NCBI GenBank assembly: GCA_023460795.1
Contig: JAEWPC010000063.1
Span: 1 to 64,000, forward strand
From: Bacillota bacterium
GTDB lineage: Bacteria; Bacillota; Bacilli; Paenibacillales; Paenibacillaceae
Direction of reading: 5' to 3'
DNA length: 64,000 nucleotides
Both the position numbers and the translations under genes were made by a program. Below the pieces are notes generated by a model. It ran no database searches. It saw only the letters and a program-made list of their open reading frames with translations, and had not been told where the DNA came from. Positions 1 through 7,946 of the stretch are shown piece by piece. Within the stretch, counting starts at the first letter, position 1, and each line of letters starts with the position of its first letter.

Positions 1-30
1 CCCCGCCCGGGCCCCCCCCCCCCCCCCCCC
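1..30. other. Poly-C low-complexity tract at window edge
   Basis: The first 30 bases are almost all C, broken only by a few G, and end seven bases before a stop codon. Nothing else in the window resembles this. It looks like a contig-end or sequencing artefact rather than biology, although a real homopolymer at a scaffold gap cannot be excluded from sequence alone. Confidence 0.7.
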
Positions 31-37
31 TTCCATG

Positions 38-2059
38 TTACTCCCCCGATAACGCATTGCGCGTCGCCAATATCCACTTCGACGTGTCCAGCGGATTTAC
101 GCCGCGGCGTCTGCGCGTCGTTTCGACGTCCGGCGGGCAATCCTGATAACCTCCGAAGAACGTCTTCAGCGTCCCCCGTCCTTTCGTCAACGATCCGAGC
201 CTCGCCGGAAAATCCAGCGAAGTCGCGACGGGCAGCATCCCTTCGATCTCCATCCGTTCATTCCGCACGACAGGCGTATCGAACGTGCCGCGCATGAGCA
301 CGAGCTCGCTCATGATTCTGCCCCCGAATTCCTCCGGCGTGGACAGCCTATAGCGGAGCATGGGCTCCAGCAGCTTCGTCCCCGTATTCACGAGCCCGTC
401 CATCATGCCCATCGGCGTCGCGACGACGAAGTCGAGCGGATGCGTATGCCATACGTGATGCTCGCCTTCGACCAGCGTAACCTTCAGATCGGTGACCGGC
501 CATCCCCGAAGGCCTTGCTCCAGCGCCTCCGGCACTCGCCTGGCCACCTCGTTCTGATAGCGCTCGAGCAGACGCTCCGTGCGGACGATGGAGCCGTACG
601 ATAAGCCGCTCCCCCTCGGCATCGGTTCGATCTTGAACCGCAGGATCGCCCAGCACGGCTTCGGCATCGTATAGGCAACGAAGCCTTCGCCTGGTTCGAT
701 CGGAGTTTCCTTGTAAATGACCGAAGGCTCGTCGAAGGTAACGTTCAGTCCGAACCGGCTGGCCATCATCTGCCCGAGTACTTCCACTTGGATCGGCCCC
801 ATGACTTTGAGATGAAGCTCGCGGTCTTCCGGCAGCCATTGCACGTCGAGCTGCGGATCCTCGTCGGCAAGCTCTTGGAACGCCGCGACGACGGCCGCGA
901 ATTCAGCTTCGTTCTGCCAATGCGCCTGCACCGTCAGCAGCGGCTCCGCCATCCGGCGTTCGCCGGGCACGCCTGCCGGCGAACCGATTACGTCCCCGAT
1001 TCGCGCCCGGCTCCAGCCGTACACCGCCGCGATATCCCCGGCGCTCAGAACGCCGACGTCTTCGCTGCGCTGACCTTCGACTGTGCGGATTTGCGTGATT
1101 TTCTCCTCGATGTCCTGCGTGGCATTGCGCACGGAATCCCGGTTGCGCAGCTTGCCGGCGTATAACCGGACGTAAGAGACTCGGCCCATCGTGGGGTCCT
1201 TGTCCAGCTTGAAGACGATACCGGATAGCAGACCTTCCGGATCGCCCGCCGGCGGGGGAAGCAGCGTTACGATCGCGTCCATCAGCTTATCTACGCCAAT
1301 GCCCCTGTTCGAGGCTCCGTACAGCACCGGGAACAGCTCGCCCGATGCCGCCTTGTCGATCAGCGTTGTCACGAGGTCTGCGTCCGACAGCTCCCCTTGC
1401 TCCAAGTAACGTTCCATAAGCGCATCGTCTTGCACCGCCACGGCGTCCGCCAATCGTTCACGAGCTTCTCTCACGGAAGGCAGCGTTGTCGCGGCGCCGT
1501 CCGCCGGCGTACCCTCATGTCCCCAATCCACTAAGTCGATCGGACCTTCGAAGTCCGCTTCGACGTTCGCGACCGCCTGAATCGGCACGGCCCGATCGGT
1601 CATTAACCGGCGGATTTCGCCCAGTACCCGCTTAGGGTCCGCTCCGATCCGGTCCAGCTTGTTCATATAGAGCAAGGTCGGAATATTCAAGTCCCGAAGC
1701 GCCTGCCAGATCACTTCCGTCTGGGCTTGCACGCCTTCGACGGCCGAAATAATAAGTATGGCGCCGTCCATGACGCGCAGCGAACGTTCGACCTCCGAGA
1801 GGAAGTCGACGTGCCCCGGCGTATCCACCAAATTCACTTCCGTACCGCGCCATGTATAACGGGTTACGGCCGCACGTACGGAGATCCCCCGCGTCCGCTC
1901 GACATCCAGCCAGTCCGTCTGAGCGGTACCCTCATCGACGCTGCCCAGCGATCGAATGCTGCCGCTTCGATATAGAATTTGTTCCGTCGTCGTTGTCTTG
2001 CCCGCGTCTACGTGGGCGAATATTCCCACGTTCCGCAACGCTTGTGCTTGCTTGTTCAT
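38..2059 (-). CDS. Tet(M)-like ribosomal protection / EF-G-like GTPase
   Basis: This 673-residue translation GTPase is of the ribosomal protection family, which binds the ribosome and releases tetracycline. The G motifs are intact: AHVDAGKT at residues 15-22, RGIS at 57-60, DTPGH at 79-83 and NKLD at 133-136. EF-G-like domains II to V follow, ending in a C-terminal GVNPLD segment. It is somewhat longer than Tet(M) itself (about 640 residues). The start ATG follows a GGGAG site. An XRE regulator gene lies 21 bp upstream on the same strand and may be co-transcribed. Intrinsic chromosomal members of this family are common in Paenibacillaceae; whether this one gives resistance or has a housekeeping ribosome role cannot be read from sequence. 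Confidence 0.88.
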   Translation of the reverse strand: MNKQAQALRNVGIFAHVDAGKTTTTEQILYRSGSIRSLGSVDEGTAQTDWLDVERTRGISVRAAVTRYTWRGTEVNLVDTPGHVDFLSEVERSLRVMDGAILIISAVEGVQAQTEVIWQALRDLNIPTLLYMNKLDRIGADPKRVLGEIRRLMTDRAVPIQAVANVEADFEGPIDLVDWGHEGTPADGAATTLPSVREARERLADAVAVQDDALMERYLEQGELSDADLVTTLIDKAASGELFPVLYGASNRGIGVDKLMDAIVTLLPPPAGDPEGLLSGIVFKLDKDPTMGRVSYVRLYAGKLRNRDSVRNATQDIEEKITQIRTVEGQRSEDVGVLSAGDIAAVYGWSRARIGDVIGSPAGVPGERRMAEPLLTVQAHWQNEAEFAAVVAAFQELADEDPQLDVQWLPEDRELHLKVMGPIQVEVLGQMMASRFGLNVTFDEPSVIYKETPIEPGEGFVAYTMPKPCWAILRFKIEPMPRGSGLSYGSIVRTERLLERYQNEVARRVPEALEQGLRGWPVTDLKVTLVEGEHHVWHTHPLDFVVATPMGMMDGLVNTGTKLLEPMLRYRLSTPEEFGGRIMSELVLMRGTFDTPVVRNERMEIEGMLPVATSLDFPARLGSLTKGRGTLKTFFGGYQDCPPDVETTRRRRGVNPLDTSKWILATRNALSGE

Positions 2060-2080
2060 CCGCGTCTCCCGAATCTCTAG

Positions 2081-2455
2081 TTAGTTCTCTCTGCGACGCG
2101 ACCGAGGCGCGCGATAGCCCGCTTGATCTTTCTCCCGTTTAGCCCGAAGCAGACGGTACATTTCCAAGCTGTCGATCAAATGAAGCGCTTCGTCGCGAGA
2201 GAGCGGTTGAAGTACGCCGTCGACGCAGATCGTATCTACCGGCTTTCCCTGATTCGCTTGTCCGGAAATCAGCCAGTCCAACGACACTTCGTATAACGCC
2301 GCAAGCTCGCGCAAAATTTCGTTGTCCGGCTGCGATTTATTGTTTTCGTACTTGGAGATCGTCGTATAGTCGATGCCAAGCTTGCCCGCTACTTCATTCT
2401 GCGTCAGCATCTTGTTCGATCTGGCTCGTTTCAAGCGCTTTCCGAACGTTGTCAT
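2081..2455 (-). CDS. XRE-family HTH transcriptional regulator
   Basis: This is a 124-residue cytoplasmic DNA-binding protein. A Cro/C1-type helix-turn-helix spans about residues 5-60 and contains the typical QNEVAGKLGI and ISKYENNKSQPDNEIL elements. The remaining part is a short, charged tail ending in an Arg-rich stretch, with no recognisable ligand domain. It sits directly upstream of the Tet(M)-like GTPase gene on the same strand and is divergent from a small membrane-protein gene. It may control either or both, but no palindromic operator stands out between 2456 and 2600. Confidence 0.85.
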   Translation of the reverse strand: MTTFGKRLKRARSNKMLTQNEVAGKLGIDYTTISKYENNKSQPDNEILRELAALYEVSLDWLISGQANQGKPVDTICVDGVLQPLSRDEALHLIDSLEMYRLLRAKREKDQAGYRAPRSRRREN

Positions 2456-2535
2456 CCCGTCATCCCCTCTTGCCTTTCAGTATAAGGGAAAGTGTATTTT
2501 CTCCATATAAACATGACGATTATTCATATTTAGTG

Positions 2536-2565
2536 TTGTTATTTGAAGTAGTTTCAAGGTAAAAT
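2536..2565 (+). promoter_or_regulatory. Candidate sigma-A promoter for the two small ORFs
   Basis: The -35 element is TTGTTA at 2536-2541 and the -10 element is TAAAAT at 2560-2565, with an 18-bp spacer. It lies 35 bp upstream of a start codon with a good ribosome binding site. The assignment rests on consensus match only. Confidence 0.5.
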
Positions 2566-2600
2566 ATGGATACGAAATCAATGAGGATAGGAGCGATGAC

Positions 2601-2723
2601 ATGTTATTCGCGCCGTTGTGGTTCAATGTTCTGATCGCCGTCTGTTTCATTATCGTCGTATTCGTGGAAATGCGCCGGATGACCAAAGCGTCGGATTCCT
2701 CTTCGGAGGAGGAGCAGCCTTGA
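2601..2723 (+). CDS. Small single-pass membrane protein (40 aa)
   Basis: This ORF encodes a 40-residue protein with one hydrophobic helix at about residues 5-23, followed by a basic segment (EMRRMTK) and an acidic tail of Ser and Glu. The positive-inside rule would put the C-terminus in the cytoplasm. AGGAG lies seven bases before the ATG. The run of Glu codons near the end also supplies a GGAGGAGG ribosome binding site for the next ORF, whose TTG start overlaps this stop codon. That makes translational coupling likely. I do not recognise the family. Confidence 0.6.
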   Translation: MLFAPLWFNVLIAVCFIIVVFVEMRRMTKASDSSSEEEQP

Positions 2724-2923
2724 CCGTTTCCTGGAAGCTTCCGGACGGATCGCATAAGGAAAACGCCGTCCCCGACATCGAACAGCTCCTCTTGCTGTTG
2801 CGACTCGTAAACGGCGTTACTCTGGACGGTATAGCCTATCAAGTTGTCGACGCTCAACTGGCGGTCGACGGTCAGAAGCTGAACGTTTGCGTCATGCTAA
2901 AGCACAAGCACGACGTACATTAA
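2720..2923 (+). CDS. Small conserved-looking protein (67 aa), unknown function
   Basis: The start is taken as TTG at 2720, overlapping the stop of the preceding 40-residue ORF, because a GGAGGAGG site sits a few bases upstream. The longer reading from 2618 has no such site and would overlap most of the previous gene. The product is 67 residues, soluble, with alternating beta-like and Leu-rich segments (EQLLLLLRLVNGV) and a His/Lys-rich C-terminus. No domain is recognised. It is convergent with the GNAT gene, with only 13 bp between them. Confidence 0.55.
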   Translation: MTVSWKLPDGSHKENAVPDIEQLLLLLRLVNGVTLDGIAYQVVDAQLAVDGQKLNVCVMLKHKHDVH

Positions 2924-2936
2924 GAGTGTCGAACCC

Positions 2937-3908
2937 TTATTGCGGTCTTAAGCTCTTCTCCATCGACAGCGCCTTGACCGTTCCCGCCTCGCGAACGACC
3001 AGCTCCGTATCCAGAATCTCGTAGCCCATGTCCTGGTACATCCTGACGTTGTTCTGTACCGTCTGACGCACTTTGCAGCGGGCGGCGTTCATGCCTTTGG
3101 CCGTGCCTTGGTGCTCGATCCACTTCACGAGCCGCTTCGCGTAGCCTCTGCGGCGCTTGGACGGAATGACCGAGAGCCGGAAGAACTGAATCGCGTCGCC
3201 CTCGAAATTATAACGCACCATCGCGACGGCGACATCGTCCTCGTACAGGATCGCCGCGGACTCGCTTCCACTCTGCAGAGCTTCGAGAATGCCCTCGCTC
3301 GTCTCCTCTAGCGCGCTCGAAGGCGGAATGCTCGTGCGGTATTCCTCGAAGGACATGATCATGAGCGCGTGAAGGGTGTCGGCATCCTCCGGACCGGCTT
3401 GGCGGATCGTCACTTCCAAATCCGTCTTCGCTCTCGTCTTGGGCGCTGCGGCGACCGGACGGCTTGGCGCTTCTTCGGCGGTCTCCGAACCCTCTTCGAG
3501 CATCTCTCCTTCGACGTCGATCACCTCGGCACTGTCTTCGCCGACTTCGTCGTTCCTCTTGGCGGCCGGCTGCGCGTTACCTTTGAAATACTCGCGCGAC
3601 GAGCGCAGGAAGAACAGCAGAATAAGCAGGATGGTCGTAAACATGAGAATCTGATTCGTAGGGAACAACAGCGCTACGACAACCGCTATCAACGCGATAA
3701 ATCGCCTCCGCTTGAAGACGAACACCGCAAGGAGAATCATACAAAGAAACTCAATGGCCAGATTGATCGCGATGAGTCGGAAGTTAGCCTCGCTAATGTC
3801 TTCCGGCACTTTCGCTCGCATCAACGCCGGCACCATGAATACGAGAATAAAAATCATTTTAAAATAGGCGATAAGCAGCATCGTACGGACTGTAGTTGGT
3901 CTTTGCAA
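2937..3908 (-). CDS. Membrane-anchored GNAT N-acetyltransferase
   Basis: This 323-residue protein joins an integral-membrane N-terminus to a cytoplasmic acetyltransferase. Four hydrophobic segments fall at roughly residues 10-30, 44-66, 70-86 and 87-104. An acidic linker (about 113-160) rich in Glu, Ala and Pro follows. Residues about 165-320 form a GNAT domain with a beta4-alpha3 acetyl-CoA site around VIPSKRRRGYAKRLV. The start is TTG after GGAGG. The acyl acceptor is unknown; related soluble GNATs modify proteins or small amines. Membrane anchoring of a GNAT is uncommon. A terminator from the upstream sulfate operon isolates this gene, so it is probably monocistronic. Confidence 0.8.
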   Translation of the reverse strand: MQRPTTVRTMLLIAYFKMIFILVFMVPALMRAKVPEDISEANFRLIAINLAIEFLCMILLAVFVFKRRRFIALIAVVVALLFPTNQILMFTTILLILLFFLRSSREYFKGNAQPAAKRNDEVGEDSAEVIDVEGEMLEEGSETAEEAPSRPVAAAPKTRAKTDLEVTIRQAGPEDADTLHALMIMSFEEYRTSIPPSSALEETSEGILEALQSGSESAAILYEDDVAVAMVRYNFEGDAIQFFRLSVIPSKRRRGYAKRLVKWIEHQGTAKGMNAARCKVRQTVQNNVRMYQDMGYEILDTELVVREAGTVKALSMEKSLRPQ

Positions 3909-3948
3909 AGATAATCCTCCTAGTAGAAGTCGTCCACCTTATTCTAGC

Positions 3949-3985
3949 AAAAAAAGCCGCCCTTCGCACGTTCGCGAATGACGGC
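3949..3985 (-). terminator. Rho-independent terminator of the sulfate ABC operon
   Basis: A GC-rich hairpin at 3956-3985 (outer arms GCCGTC and GGGCGGC, inner arms TTCGC and GCGAA) is followed on the minus strand by seven T. It lies 13 bp beyond the stop of the sulfate-binding protein gene. Confidence 0.85.
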
Positions 3986-3997
3986 ACTTCATATCGA

Positions 3998-5074
3998 TTA
4001 TTGCCCGGCGAGCACCTGATACCAGATGCCGCGCTTCGAGTACAGCGTCTCGCGGACGTTGTCCCATCCGCCAAGATACTCAATGTCGAACAGCTCGGCC
4101 GGCTCCGGAAACTGCCCGGCGAATTCGGCTGCGACGGCCTCGTTCATCGGACGGAAACCGTGCCGCGCGAACGTTCGCTGCGCTTCTTCGCTTTGCAAGT
4201 AGTCGATGAAGGCGTCCGCGACTTCTCTCACGCCGTGCTTGTCGGCGTTGCGGGCGACGACCGCAGCCGGATTCTCGATCAGAATCGTGCTGTCCGGAAT
4301 GACGATGTCGTAGTTCACGCCTTGCGCCTTCCTCGCGAGAAGCTCGTTCTCGTACGTGACGATAACGTCTCCGACGCCGTATTCGAAAGCCGCCATCGAA
4401 GCGCGGCCGCTTTTGTCCATCGATTCGATGTTGCGGTGGATATCTGCCAGATACCGCTTCGCAAAAGCCGGATCGGGAGCTCCTTGCTCCTTCTCCGAAC
4501 GTTTGAGCCCTGCTCCGTAGATCGCGTTAATGTCCCATTGCGCGCCGCCGGACGTCTTCGGGTTCGGATAGAGCACCTTAACGTCCTCGCGCCTCAGATC
4601 GTCGAAGGTCCGAATGCCGAGCGGATTGCCCTCTCGCGTCCCCAGGACGACGATGGAGCGCGTAACCATGCCCTCGGCGGCGTTGCGGTTCCAATCCGGC
4701 TCCACGAGCTTCGCCTTAACCAGCTTCTCCATATCCCCGTACATGGCGAGCAGCGTCACGTCCGCTTCGAACCCGCCGACGATCGCCCGGGCTTGCGTCC
4801 CCGACGCTTCGTACGACTCCTGGAACGTTACCGATTGTCCGGTCTTCTTCTGCCAATAGGCTTCGAAAGCAGGCAATAGATCCGACAGGGCATCCTTCGC
4901 GACCGAATAGGCGCCTACGACCAGCGTAACGTCTCCCGACGGTTGATTCGCGCCCGCCGCATCGTCCCCGTCGCCGCAAGCGGACAGCATCGTCGTCAGG
5001 ACGAGCGCCAGCAACAGGAACAAGACCGCCCGAGCGCGTTGTCGCTTATATGAATGAGGATTGCCAGCCAACAT
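3998..5074 (-). CDS. Sulfate ABC transporter, substrate-binding lipoprotein
   Basis: This 358-residue extracytoplasmic protein should capture sulfate (or thiosulfate) for the adjacent CysTWA transporter. It has a long basic N-terminus, a hydrophobic signal and a lipobox ending in LSAC. A mature type-II periplasmic-binding fold follows, with the family hallmarks YEASGTQARAI and PNPKTSGGAQW that line the oxyanion pocket. The ATG follows GGGAGG. Here the gene comes last in the operon, 43 bp after cysA, and is followed by a strong terminator. Sulfate versus thiosulfate specificity cannot be separated by sequence. Confidence 0.9.
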   Translation of the reverse strand: MLAGNPHSYKRQRARAVLFLLLALVLTTMLSACGDGDDAAGANQPSGDVTLVVGAYSVAKDALSDLLPAFEAYWQKKTGQSVTFQESYEASGTQARAIVGGFEADVTLLAMYGDMEKLVKAKLVEPDWNRNAAEGMVTRSIVVLGTREGNPLGIRTFDDLRREDVKVLYPNPKTSGGAQWDINAIYGAGLKRSEKEQGAPDPAFAKRYLADIHRNIESMDKSGRASMAAFEYGVGDVIVTYENELLARKAQGVNYDIVIPDSTILIENPAAVVARNADKHGVREVADAFIDYLQSEEAQRTFARHGFRPMNEAVAAEFAGQFPEPAELFDIEYLGGWDNVRETLYSKRGIWYQVLAGQ

Positions 5075-5117
5075 GTCATACCTCCCGCGGTGCCTTCGAA
5101 GGCTCCCGCCTTGCCGA

Positions 5118-6185
5118 TTAAATGTGAACCGGCAGCGGATCTTCCTTAAGCTTATTCTCCATGATCCAGCTGTCGTTGTCGTTAAACAAGTAAGCGCGGT
5201 GAATGAGCACCTGCACTTCTTCTCCCGGGTGAAGCACTTGCTTCTCGAGCGAGCGATACGTCACGAGCTTCGTCTCTCCGACTTCGACCTCGACCAGCCA
5301 CTCGCTTCCGCGAAAATGAAGGTGACGGACGCGCCCGCGTTCGGTTGCCGACAGCGTCGTAGCGAACTCGCTCGCTTGCCCGATCTCGATATACTCCGGA
5401 CGGATAAGAGCCTTCGTGCCCGGCCAAGCGCTAGCGGTATCGAAGCCGCGGAGCGAGGACACGTTGTCCACGATCGTCGACTCGCCGATGAAGCCTGCCA
5501 CGAACGGAGATTGCGGGTCTTTATAAATTTCCCAAGGCGAGCCCTTCTGTTCCAGGCGGCCTTTATTGATAATCATAATCTCGTCCGCTACCTCAATCGC
5601 TTCGTCCTGGTCGTGCGTGACGAAGATCGACGTAATGCCGAGCCGATCGATCATATCGCGAAGCCAAGAACGCAGCTCGTGCCGGATCTTCGCATCGATC
5701 GCGGCGAACGGCTCGTCAAGCAGCAGAAGCTGCGGCTCGGGCGCCAGCGCCCTGGCGAACGCGACGCGTTGGCGCTGTCCTCCGGATAGCTGGTGCGGCA
5801 GGCGGCGTTCGAAGCCCGACAGCCCCGTGAGCTCGACGAGCTCGGCTACGCGGTCTTTGATCTTGGCCTTCGACCATTTCTTAACTTCAAGCCCGAACGC
5901 GATGTTGTCCGCTACGGTCATGTGCTTGAATAGCGCGTAGTTCTGAAATACAAACCCGATGCCTCTCTCTTGCGGCGGCAAATCGTTCACGCGTTGACCG
6001 TGGAACAGGATATCGCCGGAGTCGACGGTCTCTAAGCCTGCCAGCATGCGCAGAATCGAGGTTTTGCCGCCGCCGCTCGGGCCGAGCAAGCCGATCAACT
6101 GGCCTTTGTCGATGGAGAAGTTCACGTCGTGAACCGCTTGGAAGCTGCCGAATTTCTTATGAAGACCACGGACTTCTACATGCAT
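5118..6185 (-). CDS. cysA: Sulfate/thiosulfate ABC transporter ATP-binding protein CysA
   Basis: This 355-residue ATPase powers sulfate import from the cytoplasmic face. Walker A GPSGGGKT is at residues 35-42, the LSGGQ signature at 133-137 and Walker B LLLLDEP at 153-159, followed by the D-loop and the H-loop in FVTHDQDEA. The C-terminal third is a TOBE-type regulatory domain, as in CysA and other class-I importers. The start lies two bases from the cysW stop, consistent with coupling. Family identity is firm; symbol use follows operon context. Confidence 0.92.
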   Translation of the reverse strand: MHVEVRGLHKKFGSFQAVHDVNFSIDKGQLIGLLGPSGGGKTSILRMLAGLETVDSGDILFHGQRVNDLPPQERGIGFVFQNYALFKHMTVADNIAFGLEVKKWSKAKIKDRVAELVELTGLSGFERRLPHQLSGGQRQRVAFARALAPEPQLLLLDEPFAAIDAKIRHELRSWLRDMIDRLGITSIFVTHDQDEAIEVADEIMIINKGRLEQKGSPWEIYKDPQSPFVAGFIGESTIVDNVSSLRGFDTASAWPGTKALIRPEYIEIGQASEFATTLSATERGRVRHLHFRGSEWLVEVEVGETKLVTYRSLEKQVLHPGEEVQVLIHRAYLFNDNDSWIMENKLKEDPLPVHI

Positions 6186-6186
6186 C

Positions 6187-6984
6187 CTAGTGCACTTCCT
6201 TTCGGGATTTAGCCCATTCCATGAATAAGAGCAAGGTTACCGATCCTGCCGCAAGCACGAGCGCGACGGCGTTCGCCGCGGTCAGGTTGAAGTTCTCTAC
6301 GTCTTGATAGACGAGCGTTGTCGCCGTCTGTGTCTTATTAATGATGTTGCCGGATACGACGAGCACGGCCCCGAACTCGCCAAGCGCCCTCGCCACCGTC
6401 AGGACGACGCCGTAGACGACGCTCCAACGAATCGATGGCCAAGTGACGCGCCAGAACGTCGTCCAAGCGCTGGCTCCGAGCGTAGCCGCCGCTTCCTCCT
6501 GCGAGCTGCCGATCTCTTGAAGGACCGGCATGACCTCGCGGACGATCAGCGGGAACGTCACGAACAACGTGGCGATGACCATTCCCGGCAAGGCGTACAC
6601 GATATCGACGCCCGCACGTCCGAGCAGCGCGCCGATGGCGGTGTCCGGACCGAGCAGCAATACGATCATGAGGCCTCCGATGACGGGCGATACCGCGAAC
6701 GGCAAATCGACGATGCTGTTGAGCAATTGCTTTAGTTTGCGTCCGAGCCAAGTAGCCCGTACGAGGTATAAGGAGAGCATAACCCCGAATACCGTATTGA
6801 TCATCGTAACGATGACGACGATTAAGCCGGTCATCAACAGCGCATGCCCGGTTTCCGGACGAGTGATGCCTCCGGAAAAACCGCTCCAGCCTTCGTTCCA
6901 AGCCCCCATCGCGATTCGAATGACCGGTATGATGAGCAGCAACGTGAATACGACGACGGTACAACCGATCCAGAGCCGCCTCAT
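6187..6984 (-). CDS. cysW: Sulfate ABC transporter permease CysW
   Basis: This 265-residue inner-membrane permease has about six hydrophobic helices. The EAA-loop (EEAAATLGASAWTTFWRVTWP) contacts CysA. The ATG overlaps the cysT stop codon by four bases (ATGA), so the two permeases are translationally coupled. Its order and its sequence similarity to the preceding permease mark the heterodimeric CysT/CysW pair of sulfate importers. The EAA loop is preceded by conserved family residues VLQEIGSSQ. Confidence 0.9.
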   Translation of the reverse strand: MRRLWIGCTVVVFTLLLIIPVIRIAMGAWNEGWSGFSGGITRPETGHALLMTGLIVVIVTMINTVFGVMLSLYLVRATWLGRKLKQLLNSIVDLPFAVSPVIGGLMIVLLLGPDTAIGALLGRAGVDIVYALPGMVIATLFVTFPLIVREVMPVLQEIGSSQEEAAATLGASAWTTFWRVTWPSIRWSVVYGVVLTVARALGEFGAVLVVSGNIINKTQTATTLVYQDVENFNLTAANAVALVLAAGSVTLLLFMEWAKSRKEVH

Positions 6985-7796
6985 ACGCCTTTCCTCCGCA
7001 TCTGCACGTAGTTGACCGACCAGAGGATCAGCAGGGACAGCGTCAGGAGAAGCACGCTTACGGCCGTGGCGCCGGCCACGTTATCGCTCTCGATCTCTCC
7101 GAAGATATACACCGAGGCGATGAGCGTCTTGCCGGGAATGTTCCCGGCCACGAGCACGACCGCGCCGAATTCCGCGAGCGCACGGGAGAAAGCCAGCATG
7201 GCGCCGCTCAGGATGCCCGGCAGCATATTCGGAAGAATAACCTGCCAGAACGTCCTTGCTTTCGTCGCGCCAAGCGTGTAAGCCGCCTCTTCTTCCGAAA
7301 CGTCCATCTCTTCCAATAGCGGCTGAACCGCGCGGATGACGAACGGGAACGTCACGAACACCATCGCGATGACGATCGCGGGTTCGTGGAACAGAATCGT
7401 AAAGCCAAGGCGTTCCGCCAACTCCCCTACGAAACTGCGAGGGCCGAGCAGAAGCAGGATCATCAGTCCCGCGACGGCCGTAGGCAGCGCGAAAGGCAAA
7501 TCCACGAGGCTATTCAGAAGTCTCCGTCCCGGGAAACGGTACCGAATAAGCACCCAAGCGGACATCGTCCCGACGAACACGTTGACGATCGTCGCGAACA
7601 ATGCCAATTTCACGGTTAATAGCACGGCATTCCAAGCCAACGGCTCGGATAAATTATCGAAGAACGCAGGCCAACCTGCGGATAGCGATTGACCGTATAT
7701 GCCGCAAATCGGCAATACGATCAACAGGACGAAATAAAGCATGACAGCGCTGCGAAATCCCCAGCTCCACCAGCGATTGTGCATCACGGAACTCAC
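6981..7796 (-). CDS. cysT: Sulfate ABC transporter permease CysT (CysU)
   Basis: This 271-residue membrane permease is the first gene of the sulfate operon. It has about six hydrophobic helices, and the EAA loop EEAAYTLGATKARTFWQVIL is intact. The GTG start follows AGGAGG at a slightly long spacing; an in-frame ATG four codons later is an alternative. The upstream region carries a 25-bp imperfect palindrome and a promoter, suggesting control by a cysteine/sulfur-responsive repressor. Confidence 0.9.
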   Translation of the reverse strand: MSSVMHNRWWSWGFRSAVMLYFVLLIVLPICGIYGQSLSAGWPAFFDNLSEPLAWNAVLLTVKLALFATIVNVFVGTMSAWVLIRYRFPGRRLLNSLVDLPFALPTAVAGLMILLLLGPRSFVGELAERLGFTILFHEPAIVIAMVFVTFPFVIRAVQPLLEEMDVSEEEAAYTLGATKARTFWQVILPNMLPGILSGAMLAFSRALAEFGAVVLVAGNIPGKTLIASVYIFGEIESDNVAGATAVSVLLLTLSLLILWSVNYVQMRRKGV

Positions 7797-7838
7797 GTTG
7801 ACGTGTACCTCCTGAAGCTTAAAAGCTGTATATAAAAT

Positions 7839-7896
7839 AATTCCTATTAACTTAGTAGGTATTGTTACTTTACCATCTGCCGGCTAATCCCGTCAA
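7839..7896 (-). promoter_or_regulatory. Sulfate operon promoter with 25-bp palindromic operator
   Basis: On the minus strand, -35 TTGACG (7891-7896) and -10 TAAAGT (7867-7872) are 18 bp apart. Just downstream, 7839-7863 forms an imperfect palindrome of the form AATnCCTAyTAAnTTArTAGG followed by nATT. Its position at the transcription start suits a repressor. Rrf2-type CymR, the cysteine regulator of Bacillus, recognises AT-rich dyads in such promoters; assigning it here is inference. No S-box or T-box leader is seen in the 150-bp gap. Confidence 0.6.
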
Positions 7897-7946
7897 TCGT
7901 CGCAGCCGATTTTATTAAAAAAACTAATGCAGTTTATTCATTTCCT

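Noticed and set aside
2477..2857. 126-codon minus-strand frame
   Set aside because: It runs antisense through the two small plus-strand ORFs and the divergent promoter region, with low-complexity content.
7797..7946. SAM or T-box leader ahead of the sulfate operon
   Set aside because: No antiterminator/terminator pair or T-run is present; the region is explained by a promoter and a DNA palindrome.
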